From positions 1-19,481 of the forward strand of contig JAEZZA010000005.1 of the NCBI GenBank assembly GCA_023442525.1: DNA of 19,481 nucleotides. The letters run 5' to 3'. Shown one piece after another: positions 1-8,477 of the stretch (positions are counted from its first letter, which is position 1; the number at the start of each line of letters is the position of its first letter). The notes under the pieces were generated by a model that did not search any database, was not told where the DNA came from, and saw only the letters and a list, made by a program, of their open reading frames with translations. Both the position numbers and the translations under genes were made by a program. Source of the DNA: Bacteroidota bacterium. GTDB taxonomy: Bacteria; Bacteroidota; Bacteroidia; Bacteroidales; UBA10428.

Positions 1-798
1 GCTTCAATGGCTACCTTGGCTTTAAAAGCCCCTGAAAATTTTCTTCTGCTTGTTTTCATTTTCCACTGTAAAGTTAAGTTTGTTTTTTTCAACTTAACCA
101 GTGGTCTAAATTTTGGGGAGTATTATACAGCGCTGGTATTACTTGTTCTTTTTCTATATTTGATGGCTTCAAAGCAGTTCGCTTTTCACTACTTGATTCC
201 ATCTATACTGCTTACGCCATTGATTTATTTTATGGTATTTAAAACGATTGCCGAATTGTTTTCCATAGGTCGATCTGCATTTCTTTCAACGGCCATGGCT
301 TTAGTCGGCATTGTCTTTATCATGTTTACCGGGCCTAAAATGAAGGACCAAATGCAATTAATGAGAACATCAAGCAATGCAAAGGCTTTTGCTTATCAAA
401 AAATTTATCGCTTGTTGCATGAAAAACCATTAATTGTATCACCTTCCTATTACGGTTGTTCTTCAGTTGAATATGCCCTTACATACGGACTTCATGTTAG
501 CGGAAAGAATGGGGATTTTTTATTCAAAACAATACAGAAACATTATCCCGATGTATTTATGTATTTTCCATGGGGAAATACATTTTACAAAGGAAATCAT
601 GAAATAAAGGCTGAGGATTTTATCATTCCCGAAAAGGGATACAGGTTATATATGGCCGATTATAATACTTCCATAATGAAAATTTTCAGAGATCGGGTGG
701 AATCATCATTCCCCGGGTTCAAAACGAAGGTGGAATGTATCGACAGTATTAATTCCGAATTCGTATTTGATCTGAGAATTATACAAGCTAATTATTGA
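1..798 (+). CDS. Partial polytopic membrane protein, C-terminal part (function unknown)
   Basis: The reading frame is open from base 1 and ends with TGA at 796-798. An ATG lies at 7-9, but the frame is open before it and the product starts inside hydrophobic sequence, so the true start is probably outside the window. About the first 110 residues form three or four membrane segments; the last 140 or so are soluble, with aromatic-rich motifs such as SPSYYGCSSVEYAL and YPDVFMYFPWGN. Several hydrophobic helices followed by a soluble tail resembles the C-terminal part of GT-C type glycosyltransferases, but no catalytic motif is visible, so I leave the function open. The gene is AT-rich: hand-counted G+C is 20/60 at 61-120 and 23/60 at 601-660, against 27/60 in sampled lines elsewhere. 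It converges on the MBOAT gene, with 35 bases between the stops. Confidence 0.6.
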   Translation, partial: ASMATLALKAPENFLLLVFIFHCKVKFVFFNLTSGLNFGEYYTALVLLVLFLYLMASKQFAFHYLIPSILLTPLIYFMVFKTIAELFSIGRSAFLSTAMALVGIVFIMFTGPKMKDQMQLMRTSSNAKAFAYQKIYRLLHEKPLIVSPSYYGCSSVEYALTYGLHVSGKNGDFLFKTIQKHYPDVFMYFPWGNTFYKGNHEIKAEDFIIPEKGYRLYMADYNTSIMKIFRDRVESSFPGFKTKVECIDSINSEFVFDLRIIQANY

Positions 799-833
799 GC
801 CAGGCAAGGAGCTCCAGACATTCGAAAAGTTAT

Positions 834-2492
834 TCAAAATCTGAAGTAAATAAATGGCTGCAGGCCGGCGGAGATCGATTGGTAGACTAAGAATACCACG
901 GCTACGCTGATGGCTACTTTGGCGTACATGGGCGAAATGATGAAGCGGTTCATCCATTTGTCCTTGAATTCATAAGGAAGCCAGTGAAGAATATAACCCA
1001 GTATAATGATGGCAAATACTTTCCAGTACGACAAAAGCATGGCCGGAACCTGAGCCCATCCAAAGTTGTGGATTATCTGGTTTATCAGGTCGGTAGTTCC
1101 CTGCACAGACTCGCCCCTGAACCATATTCTTGTGAAGGTTATAAAATTAAAGGTGATAAAGATCTTCCAGAAAACGGCAAGACGGTTACCGGAATTCTCC
1201 CACGGGCTTATCTTCCTCCAGAATTTATAAATTACCAATCCTATGCCATTCAATCCTCCCCAGATGATGAACATCCAGCTTGCACCATGCCAAAGCCCTC
1301 CGATAAGCATGGTCATCATCAGGTTGATGTTAGTGCTCACATTTAGTCGCACCGACGGAAAGAACCTCATAATAACGCCGAATACCAATAACAATATTCC
1401 GAAAACCGGGATCAGAATCAGTTTACCCGACAAGAGAACCACTACGGCCAGCATTATTCCCAGGCTGATGTAGGTAAATGCCGAAGCCCCACGGTTGCCT
1501 CCCATGGGAATATACAAATAGTCTTTCAGCCATGAGGAAAGCGACATATGCCAGCGTTTCCAGAATTCGCCTACATTTTTGGCCTTATAAGGAGAGTTGA
1601 AGTTTTTAGGAAGATGAAAACCCATCAGTAGTGCAAGTCCGGTGGCCATGTCGGTATATCCCGAAAAGTCGCAATATACCTGCAGCGAATATCCATATAG
1701 GCTCATCAGGTTTTCGAATCCTGAATAGGAAACCGGATTGGCAAATACTCTGTCGATCATATTGAGTGCGATGAAATCACCAATAAACAGTTTCTTCACC
1801 AAGCCTTTCATTATCATGAATATCGCCAGTCCAAAATCCTCGCGCGTCAATGAATAGTCTTTATAAATCTGGGGAATGAATTGTGAAGCCCTGACAATTG
1901 GACCTGCAACGAGCTGCGGAAAGAACGAAACAAAGAAGCCGTAATCTGTAAGCCGCGTTACTGGCCTAACATCGCCTCTGTATACGTCGATGGCGTAGCT
2001 GATGGTTTGAAAAGTGAAAAATGAAATTCCCACCGGTGGCAATAACCTGCCGATATCAAAATGAGTTCCAAGCAAAAGATTTGACCACGATGCACCATGA
2101 TTGACAACAGGGAAACTGGTTCCCAGCAGGCGATTTATAGTCTCGGTGAAAAATATGTCGTATTTGAAAAATGAAAGTACCGAAAGCGTGACAGTCAGGC
2201 TTAATGCAAGCCATAGTTTTTTCCGAAGCGGTGTTTTGGCGTTATAAATGGAGAGCCCGACATAAAAATCGAATACGGTAGAAAAAATCAGGATGAAGAC
2301 AAACAGACCCCCGGTCTTATAATAGAAGAAAAGCGATACAAGCCACAGGTAGATGTTTCTCGTGGATTTCTGCTTGTAAACCAGCGAGTAGATGATCATG
2401 ACCACAAGAAAGAATCCCCAGAAATAAAGCCGGGTAAAGAGCAGGGGAGTTTCTGCGTTGAAGGAGAATATATTTTTTAGTTGGTCGAGCAT
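834..2492 (-). CDS. MBOAT-family membrane O-acyltransferase (AlgI/DltB/PatA-like)
   Basis: A 552-residue polytopic membrane protein of the MBOAT family, which moves acyl groups (usually acetyl) across the cytoplasmic membrane onto envelope glycans. Visible family blocks are LPPVGISFFTFQTISY (151-166), YCDFSGYTDMATG (273-285), FWKRWHMSLSSWLKDYLYIP (310-329) and GGLWHGASW (398-406). His402 is the expected invariant catalytic residue. Between the second-last and last blocks lies an unusual hydrophobic insertion of about 50 residues (roughly 340-388). The start ATG is at 2490-2492; N-terminal hydrophobic segments follow within 20 residues. It is the last gene of a same-strand run and lies 95 bases after two SGNH-fold genes, its likely partners, as MBOAT proteins commonly work with SGNH transferases (AlgI with AlgJ/AlgX, PatA with PatB, DltB with DltD). 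The family is certain; the acceptor (peptidoglycan or another polysaccharide) is inferred. Confidence 0.93.
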   Translation of the reverse strand: MLDQLKNIFSFNAETPLLFTRLYFWGFFLVVMIIYSLVYKQKSTRNIYLWLVSLFFYYKTGGLFVFILIFSTVFDFYVGLSIYNAKTPLRKKLWLALSLTVTLSVLSFFKYDIFFTETINRLLGTSFPVVNHGASWSNLLLGTHFDIGRLLPPVGISFFTFQTISYAIDVYRGDVRPVTRLTDYGFFVSFFPQLVAGPIVRASQFIPQIYKDYSLTREDFGLAIFMIMKGLVKKLFIGDFIALNMIDRVFANPVSYSGFENLMSLYGYSLQVYCDFSGYTDMATGLALLMGFHLPKNFNSPYKAKNVGEFWKRWHMSLSSWLKDYLYIPMGGNRGASAFTYISLGIMLAVVVLLSGKLILIPVFGILLLVFGVIMRFFPSVRLNVSTNINLMMTMLIGGLWHGASWMFIIWGGLNGIGLVIYKFWRKISPWENSGNRLAVFWKIFITFNFITFTRIWFRGESVQGTTDLINQIIHNFGWAQVPAMLLSYWKVFAIIILGYILHWLPYEFKDKWMNRFIISPMYAKVAISVAVVFLVYQSISAGLQPFIYFRF

Positions 2493-2530
2493 ATAATCAT
2501 AGAGCTATTTCAAACGTAGTTCCTGTGCGG

Positions 2531-2556
2531 GCAGATTGCTTCGTCGCTTCGCTCCT
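2531..2556. repeat. Short GCTTCG-rich interspersed-repeat-like sequence
   Basis: In the 95-base gap between the second SGNH gene and the MBOAT gene, GCTTCGTC (2538-2545) is followed directly by GCTTCGCT (2546-2553), preceded by GCAGATT. This resembles the GATTGCTTCGTCGC... intergenic repeats that I recall from many bacterial genomes, including Bacteroidota. It does not encode anything on either strand that I can support. It may be a degenerate repeat remnant; only a genome-wide copy count would confirm this. Confidence 0.35.
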
Positions 2557-2587
2557 ACTACTAATGACTGGGCTTTTCTCGGGTTCA

Positions 2588-3820
2588 TCACTTAATACTA
2601 TTGCTCCAGCTTTCCATAAAGGCGGTGTAAAAAAGCTCGCCTTTTAAAATGTAGCCGGGTTTGTTAAAATGTATATGATCTTTTGCCATCAGGCCGTTGT
2701 TATACCAGGCCCGGGCCGAATTAAGACCTCCCATTATGGTGTAGAAATCCCATACACCGCATGAATTCTCCCTGGCTATCTCATAAATGATATCACGTAT
2801 AATGGAAGTGTTATGATTAATGTAACGCTTGTTTAAATAACTGTCATTGGGCACCGTGAGAAGCAAGGCAGCATCGGGAGCGCATTCCCTGATCACCCTG
2901 ATCATTTTTATATAGTTCTGCCGGTAAGCATCTGCATTAAAATTCCTGGTATTCCCTTCATTGGTTCCTATTGAAATAATAATCCAATCGGGTTCCAGCG
3001 ATTGAAGCTGCGCAGCAAACAGGTTGCACTGAAGATACGACTTCAGCATAGCGCCGTTCACCCCTATGGCATTATAAGTAATGCCGGGATCGTCGTTGTC
3101 AAGGCTGATACCATATAATTCAAACGGATGCAGCGAATCGCCCCGGTAAACTTTTATATTCAGTGAATCGATATATGAATTGAGATCAAATTGCAGGTAA
3201 TGGGCTTTAGTATTATAGAAAGAGTTTGAAACCAGCGAAGGTGGTAAAATTCTGGGCAGGCACGAATCATTGACCGGACTGCAATAAATCCGAACCTTGT
3301 TAAAATCATAGCGGTAGATGGAATCATATCGTGCAATCAGTCCAATCGATGCGCTGTCGTTAACCAGCGAAGTCGTAATGCCCGAAAGCCCAAGGGTCAG
3401 GGCTGGCTGAGCCTGCGTGTTCTTGCTGGTCAGCCATTCACCGGTGTAGTTAATCCTGAGATTGGACGGACTGTTGGTGTGTGCAATTTTATAAGGAAAA
3501 AAGAAACCTCTCGATCCGAGTATGCCCGGGTACATCGACTGCAGAAGCTGGCGCACGCGGTGTGTATAAATATCGGCCTGGATATGCGAGCCCCCGATGT
3601 GTACAATGCTGATCGCGCCGGATCCCTTTTGCAGCATTGTATCGAATTTCGAAAATAGTTTTGTGAAGTCTTTGTTATCACCGGGCATTTCGAACCGGTT
3701 CAGATTATAGTTTATAAACGGAAAGAATCTAAGTTCCCACGACGGGTTATAAGCCTGTGAAAACGTCATTCTCACTGCCAGGATCATCAATATCACCAGG
3801 TTAATTCGCATTTTTTTCAT
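2588..3820 (-). CDS. SGNH/GDSL-like hydrolase-fold protein, probable envelope O-acyltransferase or esterase (second copy)
   Basis: A 410-residue secreted or membrane-anchored protein with an N-terminal signal sequence (hydrophobic 6-20, likely cleavage near SQA, 21-23). SGNH blocks are recognisable: HIGGSHIQAD (74-83) with nucleophile candidate Ser78, NAIGVNGAML (250-259), IGTNEG (284-289) with oxyanion Asn287, and DHIHFN (381-386) with Asp381 and His384. Block I reads GGSH instead of the usual GDS, but the catalytic set otherwise looks complete. About 170 residues of beta-rich sequence separate blocks I and II. Its first codons overlap the end of the upstream SGNH gene by 20 bases if ATG 3818-3820 is used; a second in-frame ATG at 3809-3811 would reduce this. 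The overlap implies co-transcription and translational coupling. The likely role is transfer or removal of O-acetyl groups on an envelope glycan, in partnership with the downstream MBOAT protein. The substrate is inferred. Confidence 0.82.
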   Translation of the reverse strand: MKKMRINLVILMILAVRMTFSQAYNPSWELRFFPFINYNLNRFEMPGDNKDFTKLFSKFDTMLQKGSGAISIVHIGGSHIQADIYTHRVRQLLQSMYPGILGSRGFFFPYKIAHTNSPSNLRINYTGEWLTSKNTQAQPALTLGLSGITTSLVNDSASIGLIARYDSIYRYDFNKVRIYCSPVNDSCLPRILPPSLVSNSFYNTKAHYLQFDLNSYIDSLNIKVYRGDSLHPFELYGISLDNDDPGITYNAIGVNGAMLKSYLQCNLFAAQLQSLEPDWIIISIGTNEGNTRNFNADAYRQNYIKMIRVIRECAPDAALLLTVPNDSYLNKRYINHNTSIIRDIIYEIARENSCGVWDFYTIMGGLNSARAWYNNGLMAKDHIHFNKPGYILKGELFYTAFMESWSNSIK

Positions 3821-5249
3821 ACCGGTGATACTCTAAGATGAAGGAATTATAAAACATCTGGGCGATGGTTTTTGCCCCCCGAGGGTTGAAGTGCACAAAA
3901 TCGTCGGATGCAAGCGGGGGATCTGCCTTTACCCATGAAGGCATGGAATTTTTTCCGCCCATTGCCTTATACATGTCCCAGAAAGCCGCTCCCGCACGGA
4001 AGGCAGCCGAACGTATAGCGTCCCTCACTTTCTCCACATTAGGATTGGTTACATAATAATTCCGGTCTTTAACCGACATATCGGCTACTCCGATAACCAG
4101 TATCCTGGCTCCGGGACAAAGTTTCTTTATTCGAATCAGTTGGTTGTAATACCAGTTTTCGTAACCAGAGAAGTTATCGAGTCCTGAGGGTACGAAATTT
4201 CCCCCGAACTGCATTATGAAGAGCTTAACATTAAGCTGTTTGTACATATTCGATAAAAGTTGTTCGTCAAGGGCAGTAAAGAAAAGTCCTGAACAACCTC
4301 TCAGGGGTATGTTATCCACGGCAACTCCGCTATTTCCGTCGAGGGCTATACCATAGATCTCGGGGCTTATAGGACCCCGGAATTTAAGAAGCACTTCATC
4401 TTCGGGACTGTCGAATGTCCACCTGATTACATTCAGGTTTGAAGTAGCAGGAAATATATCGGCATCAGAGAGAGTTTTGTCGACATATATTTCATTGATA
4501 AATGGTGACTGGTTAAATCCGTAATAGATCCGGCATTGGGTGAATTGCTTTGTATTGTTATAAGCGTAGGGAGATATACCGAACCGGATCCAGGCTTCGG
4601 TGCTGTCGTTTCGGCGCGATGGCAGATTTACCGGTGTAAAGGTACAGAAGGTTGCCAGAGGGCCGTACCGTGTATGACCGATACTGGTATCGCGACGTGC
4701 AAAACCAATGTAGCGTTCCCAATTCCCCGAACTTTCCTGTCTCATTGAAAAAGCATAGGGATAAAGTTGGGAAGCCGGAACCAATCCCGGACCGGATCCT
4801 CCGAACTTAGCCTGCAGCCTGTTACGGAACAATGAAGTTATCCGGTCGTCTTCGATTTGTGAATCGCCGTAATGCATGATACGGATGAGCTGACCAGATT
4901 GGGGCAAATTCCTAAGAGTTCTGAAAAACGAATACAGCAGTGTAGAATCGTTATTGGGATATTCGATAGGTGTGATGCTGTTCTTAAGACTGTCGGCATT
5001 CAACTTTTTTATTACGCGTCCTTCAGCTATAGCTGTAAGGATCGAGTCGTTCAGCATTTCCTGTCTGCTGAGCAGGGTATTGATGTCGGCATACTTCACT
5101 TTTCCGGCATTTACCAGGTCATCTCGGGTGAAGAATTTGAGTTGTATGCCTTTGGTGATCTGAATACCATCTTCCGGGAAAAACAAGGCAGCGGTGAACA
5201 GTAAAACGAACACCGAAACCAGGAATAGCAATATGGATGATGGTCGCAT
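3801..5249 (-). CDS. SGNH/GDSL-like hydrolase-fold protein, probable envelope O-acyltransferase or esterase (first copy)
   Basis: A 482-residue protein with an N-terminal hydrophobic anchor or signal (about 5-24), so probably periplasmic and membrane-tethered. Block I is canonical, MHYGDSQIEDD (125-135), with Ser130 as nucleophile. Further blocks are RGCSG (317-321), QFGGNFV (347-353) with Asn351, and SDDFVHFNPRG (448-458) with Asp450 and His453. As in its neighbour, a long beta-rich segment (about 188 residues) separates block I from block II. The segments WDMYKAMGGKNS here and WDFYTIMGGLNS in the neighbour align, so the two genes are paralogues, probably from an old tandem duplication. It starts 34 bases after the stop of the MltD-like gene and overlaps the next gene by 20 bases. 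The likely role is a periplasmic partner of the MBOAT protein in glycan O-acetylation. Whether it acts as transferase or esterase cannot be read from sequence. Confidence 0.83.
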   Translation of the reverse strand: MRPSSILLFLVSVFVLLFTAALFFPEDGIQITKGIQLKFFTRDDLVNAGKVKYADINTLLSRQEMLNDSILTAIAEGRVIKKLNADSLKNSITPIEYPNNDSTLLYSFFRTLRNLPQSGQLIRIMHYGDSQIEDDRITSLFRNRLQAKFGGSGPGLVPASQLYPYAFSMRQESSGNWERYIGFARRDTSIGHTRYGPLATFCTFTPVNLPSRRNDSTEAWIRFGISPYAYNNTKQFTQCRIYYGFNQSPFINEIYVDKTLSDADIFPATSNLNVIRWTFDSPEDEVLLKFRGPISPEIYGIALDGNSGVAVDNIPLRGCSGLFFTALDEQLLSNMYKQLNVKLFIMQFGGNFVPSGLDNFSGYENWYYNQLIRIKKLCPGARILVIGVADMSVKDRNYYVTNPNVEKVRDAIRSAAFRAGAAFWDMYKAMGGKNSMPSWVKADPPLASDDFVHFNPRGAKTIAQMFYNSFILEYHRYEKNAN

Positions 5250-5283
5250 AAAAGCTGCAGACAGCTAATGCCGTTATTATTTC

Positions 5284-6879
5284 TCAGCTCTTGGGAATAA
5301 TCTTCAACTGCTGTCCGGCCTGGATTTTGGCAGCGTTGGAAAGATTGTTCCATTGCATGATTTCAGCTTCGGTAACGCCGGGATATTGTTTCATAATATC
5401 CCAAATTGTATCACCTTTTTTAACCGTGTATGTTACTGCGTTAGCAATATTGGCTGAAGATGTACTGGCGGATATTGCCGTATCGGATTTTGTAGCTGCA
5501 GGCATCATGCCTTTACCTACCCGGGCTTGTTTTTCGGCAAACGTCATGCTGTTGATATCCTCAAATCTGTCGGCCTTATTCCGTGGGACATAAATTACCA
5601 GTTTTTGCCCTGCCCTGATGGTGTTTTGCCGAATATTATTCCAATACCGGATGTCGGAAATACGCACATTGTACCAGGTTGAAATGAATCCGAGGTTATC
5701 ACCGCTTTTTACCGTGTAAGTAAATTTTGTGTAATTACCGGGAGGTGGTTCTCCTCCGCTGCTGTTAAAGGCGGTTGGGGTGGTAATAACTTTTTCGGGA
5801 TTGAAAAATATGGAATCCTTGTATGCATAAATGGCTTTCTCCATATCGATGAATTTCGGAGAATGGTCGAGAGGTAACCTCAATGCCAGTGGTGCACCGT
5901 TATTAACCGGTATGATATCCGTACGGTATTGAGGGTTCATATCCCGGAGAAGTTCGATAGGAATACCCAGAACTTCCGAAACCTGTTGCAAGTGCAGGTT
6001 ACGGGTAATCATAATCGTATCGCTTGCAAGCGGGAAACTAATAGGAACAGCGGAGAGGTTATGTTCTTTATAATAGTTCATCACGTAGGTGGCAGCTATA
6101 AATGCCGGAACATGGCCACGGGTTTCGCGCGGCAGATAATAATAGATGTCCCAGTAATTTCTTTTACCGCCTGAGCGGCGAATAGCCTTATTCACATTTC
6201 CCGGACCGCAGTTGTATGCTGCAATCACCAGAATCCAGTCGTTATATATTTTATAAAGATCCTTGCAGAATCGGGCTGCTGCATGAGTTGATTTGATCGG
6301 ATCGCGGCGTTCGTCAACCAGTGAGTTAATGGTAAGTCCGTACAACCGGCCGGTACCATACATGAACTGCCAGAGACCGACTGCGCGTGTGCGGGAGACT
6401 GCCCTTGGATTCAGTGCCGATTCTATGATCGCCATATACTTCATCTCGTTGGGAATATCGTAATAGTCGAAAATCTCATCGAACAACGGAAAATAGTACT
6501 GAGAGAGACCAAGCATTACACCTACATTCGGACGTTTCTGTTTGGTGTATACTTCGATATAACGGCGAACTACCGAATTATAGGTGAGATCGACAGTTGT
6601 GGGAATACTTTTGAGGCGTTCAATATATATGGAATCAGTGAATTCAGGAATCAGTGAATCGATTGAATTGCTCCAGAACTGAGGATCACTGGCAATCGAC
6701 TGCCCTACATAGTACAGGTTTAACAGACTGTCGAGATTTTCATCGAAATTCAAATCGGTTATAGTAGTGTCCGAAAAAATGGAATTAGGGATCGTATCAG
6801 GTGGAGGGGACGTGCCGGCAAATGTCGGTGTAATAAAAAACGATGCAATTAGCAGTATGCCAGCTATATAATTTTTCAT
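5284..6879 (-). CDS. mltD: MltD-like membrane-bound lytic murein transglycosylase with two LysM domains
   Basis: This enzyme cleaves the MurNAc-GlcNAc bond of peptidoglycan, leaving 1,6-anhydroMurNAc. I chose ATG 6877-6879 (531 residues) because it gives a clean signal peptide (MKNYIAGILLIASFFITPTFAG). A start 12 codons earlier at 6915 would add hydrophilic residues and overlap the upstream gene. The SLT/goose-lysozyme-like domain spans roughly residues 128-250: MAIIESALNP carries catalytic Glu153, followed by GLWQFM and AAYNCGPGNV. LysM repeats at about 386-432 (FTYTVKSGDN...) and 482-531 (VTYTVKKGDT...) bind glycan chains, separated by a low-complexity Ala/Ser/Thr linker. A proline-rich stretch (SSPPPD, then EPPPGN) marks flexible regions. 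The gene lies 25 bases behind the DUF5683 gene and 34 before the first SGNH gene. MurNAc 6-O-acetylation blocks this class of enzyme, which makes the downstream O-acylation genes relevant. Confidence 0.92.
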   Translation of the reverse strand: MKNYIAGILLIASFFITPTFAGTSPPPDTIPNSIFSDTTITDLNFDENLDSLLNLYYVGQSIASDPQFWSNSIDSLIPEFTDSIYIERLKSIPTTVDLTYNSVVRRYIEVYTKQKRPNVGVMLGLSQYYFPLFDEIFDYYDIPNEMKYMAIIESALNPRAVSRTRAVGLWQFMYGTGRLYGLTINSLVDERRDPIKSTHAAARFCKDLYKIYNDWILVIAAYNCGPGNVNKAIRRSGGKRNYWDIYYYLPRETRGHVPAFIAATYVMNYYKEHNLSAVPISFPLASDTIMITRNLHLQQVSEVLGIPIELLRDMNPQYRTDIIPVNNGAPLALRLPLDHSPKFIDMEKAIYAYKDSIFFNPEKVITTPTAFNSSGGEPPPGNYTKFTYTVKSGDNLGFISTWYNVRISDIRYWNNIRQNTIRAGQKLVIYVPRNKADRFEDINSMTFAEKQARVGKGMMPAATKSDTAISASTSSANIANAVTYTVKKGDTIWDIMKQYPGVTEAEIMQWNNLSNAAKIQAGQQLKIIPKS

Positions 6880-6904
6880 GATGATGCCATTTTTACAAAA
6901 ATAA

Positions 6905-7558
6905 CTAAAAACCAAAATTTATACGGAAACCAAGTGATGCGGTTTCACCCATAATACCAATGTTTTGTATCACCGCCGGTTCTAATTTCAGCGACAGATC
7001 GTCGGTTATATCATAACGCACGAAATAGGCATCTACCATAGCATCGATAACATTCAGCAGGTACATACCGGCCAGTCCGGCAATGCTTAGGTCGCGATAC
7101 CTTCGATAATAGTTGGTTCCCCTGTCGAGACTGGAGTAGGGAATCCGGTAACCATCGATAATTGCGTCTTCACCGGTAGGCTTATTTTCAAAAAGTGCAT
7201 CTCTGAATTTCCGGTATTTCATCTGGTTGTAGCTGACGTAATATAAGAAGGCACCGGCGCCTCCGTATATGAATGGTATTTTCCAGTATTTCCGGTTATA
7301 TACCTGGCCAAGTCCGGGCAATATCATGGAATACAATACTGCTTTTCGCGGAGAATGGTTATTAATGAAGGATGTATCCATCCACGAACGGGCTAAAGGA
7401 AATTCCAGTGAATCGGCATGAATGATGGTATCGGCAGGATCGAAATCGGGCCGAAATGGTTCGTTCTGGCTTATGGCAAAAGGAATCACTGTTCCTGTAA
7501 GTAAACAGGAAACGAGGAATTTCAACAAAACTGATTTGCTTTGCCCTTTACGATACAA
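6905..7558 (-). CDS. DUF5683 domain protein, envelope protein of unknown function
   Basis: A 217-residue protein with a signal peptide (hydrophobic 10-29, probable cleavage near AISQ). The DUF5683 core is recognisable: HSPRKAVLYSMILPGLGQVY (68-87) continuing NRKYWKIP, a second hydrophobic stretch FIYGGAGAFLYYVSY, and LNVIDAMVDAYF (158-169). The C-terminus, ending SLGFRINFGF, has the alternating pattern and terminal Phe of outer-membrane beta-strands, so outer-membrane association is plausible. The start is TTG at 7556-7558; no suitable ATG exists before residue 60, and starting later would delete the signal peptide. It lies 10 bases after parB and 25 before mltD. The family recurs beside parAB and lytic transglycosylases in Bacteroidota. 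No biochemical function is known to me. Confidence 0.85.
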   Translation of the reverse strand: MYRKGQSKSVLLKFLVSCLLTGTVIPFAISQNEPFRPDFDPADTIIHADSLEFPLARSWMDTSFINNHSPRKAVLYSMILPGLGQVYNRKYWKIPFIYGGAGAFLYYVSYNQMKYRKFRDALFENKPTGEDAIIDGYRIPYSSLDRGTNYYRRYRDLSIAGLAGMYLLNVIDAMVDAYFVRYDITDDLSLKLEPAVIQNIGIMGETASLGFRINFGF

Positions 7559-7568
7559 CTTTGCCGGT

Positions 7569-8474
7569 TTAATCTTTTAGCCGGTCAAATATACCGATAA
7601 TTCTTTCGAGTTCATCGTCGGACCGGAAAGGTATAACGATTTTTCCCGAGCCATTATTATTATGCTGGAAAGATACTTTGGTGCTAAAAAAATCAGAGAG
7701 CTGGTTCCTCAGATCGTCGTAAGGTTGCTGCGGATCGTTCGGCGAAACGTTCTCTGGTTCTTCTTCCTTTGGCGGTTTTGCCCTCAGGTTTTCGATTTTC
7801 CGGGCAAATTCCTCAGCTTTGCGAACCGACAGATCTTCTTCAATAATACGGTAAAACAGGTTAAGCTGATCGTGAGGATCTTCAACTGCCAGCAATGCAC
7901 GGGCATGCCCCATTGACAATTTATTTCCGCGGAGCCCGATTTGAATTTCGGCAGGCAATTTCAGCAGACGCATATAATTGGCCACTGTTGCCCGTTTTTT
8001 ACCTACGCGCTGGCTGAGGTTTTCCTGTGTAAGTCCGCATTCTTCAACAAGCCTTTGATAGCTGATTGCAATATCAATAGCATTAAGGTCTTCGCGCTGT
8101 ATATTTTCAACCAGGGCCATCTCGAGCATGCCCTGATCGTTGGCTTTACGAATATAAGCTGGTATTTTTTCGATTCCGGCAAGGCCTGAGGCTCTCAATC
8201 TTCGTTCACCAGTTATCAATTGATACCGGCCGTTTTCCATTTCACGGACAGTAATTGGCTGGATAACACCAATTTCCCTGATGGAGCCTGCCAGTTCTTC
8301 CAGCGATTCGGGGTCAAATTCGGTACGAGGCTGAAAAGGGTTCGCATCCACCAGGCTGATCTCGATCTCCGTACCTCCGGCAGCACTACTACTTTTTACA
8401 GTAACCACTTCGTTAGGTTCCGCTTCTTCGATAAGCGCACCTAAACCCCTTCCCAATGAATTCTTTTTAGCCAT
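7569..8474 (-). CDS. parB: Chromosome partitioning protein ParB (CTP-dependent DNA clamp)
   Basis: A 301-residue ParB/Spo0J-type protein that loads at parS, binds CTP, spreads on DNA and stimulates ParA ATPase. The N-terminus LGRGLGALIE (7-16) is the ParA-activating tail. The ParB/sulfiredoxin-like CTP-binding domain spans about 37-130, with GERRLRA (89-95) and ENIQRED (123-129), the two conserved nucleotide-contacting motifs. A helix-turn-helix follows (LTQENLSQRVGKKRATVANY, about 148-167), then an acidic Pro/Glu linker (233-250) and a C-terminal dimerisation segment (252-301). Length is normal. Start ATG 8472-8474 lies 3 bases after the parA stop, so the genes are co-transcribed. No convincing parS site was found in the window. 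Confidence 0.97.
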   Translation of the reverse strand: MAKKNSLGRGLGALIEEAEPNEVVTVKSSSAAGGTEIEISLVDANPFQPRTEFDPESLEELAGSIREIGVIQPITVREMENGRYQLITGERRLRASGLAGIEKIPAYIRKANDQGMLEMALVENIQREDLNAIDIAISYQRLVEECGLTQENLSQRVGKKRATVANYMRLLKLPAEIQIGLRGNKLSMGHARALLAVEDPHDQLNLFYRIIEEDLSVRKAEEFARKIENLRAKPPKEEEPENVSPNDPQQPYDDLRNQLSDFFSTKVSFQHNNNGSGKIVIPFRSDDELERIIGIFDRLKD

Positions 8475-8477
8475 AAC

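Noticed and set aside
984..1473. Plus-strand ORFs of 120 and 76 codons within the MBOAT gene
   Set aside because: They lie antisense to a well-supported coding region with clear family motifs and show no recognisable domain, signal or start context.
6880..6915. Longer start for the lytic transglycosylase gene at 6915
   Set aside because: It would add 12 residues ahead of an otherwise clean signal peptide and overlap the end of the DUF5683 gene by 11 bases. ATG 6879 gives a normal 25-base spacing.
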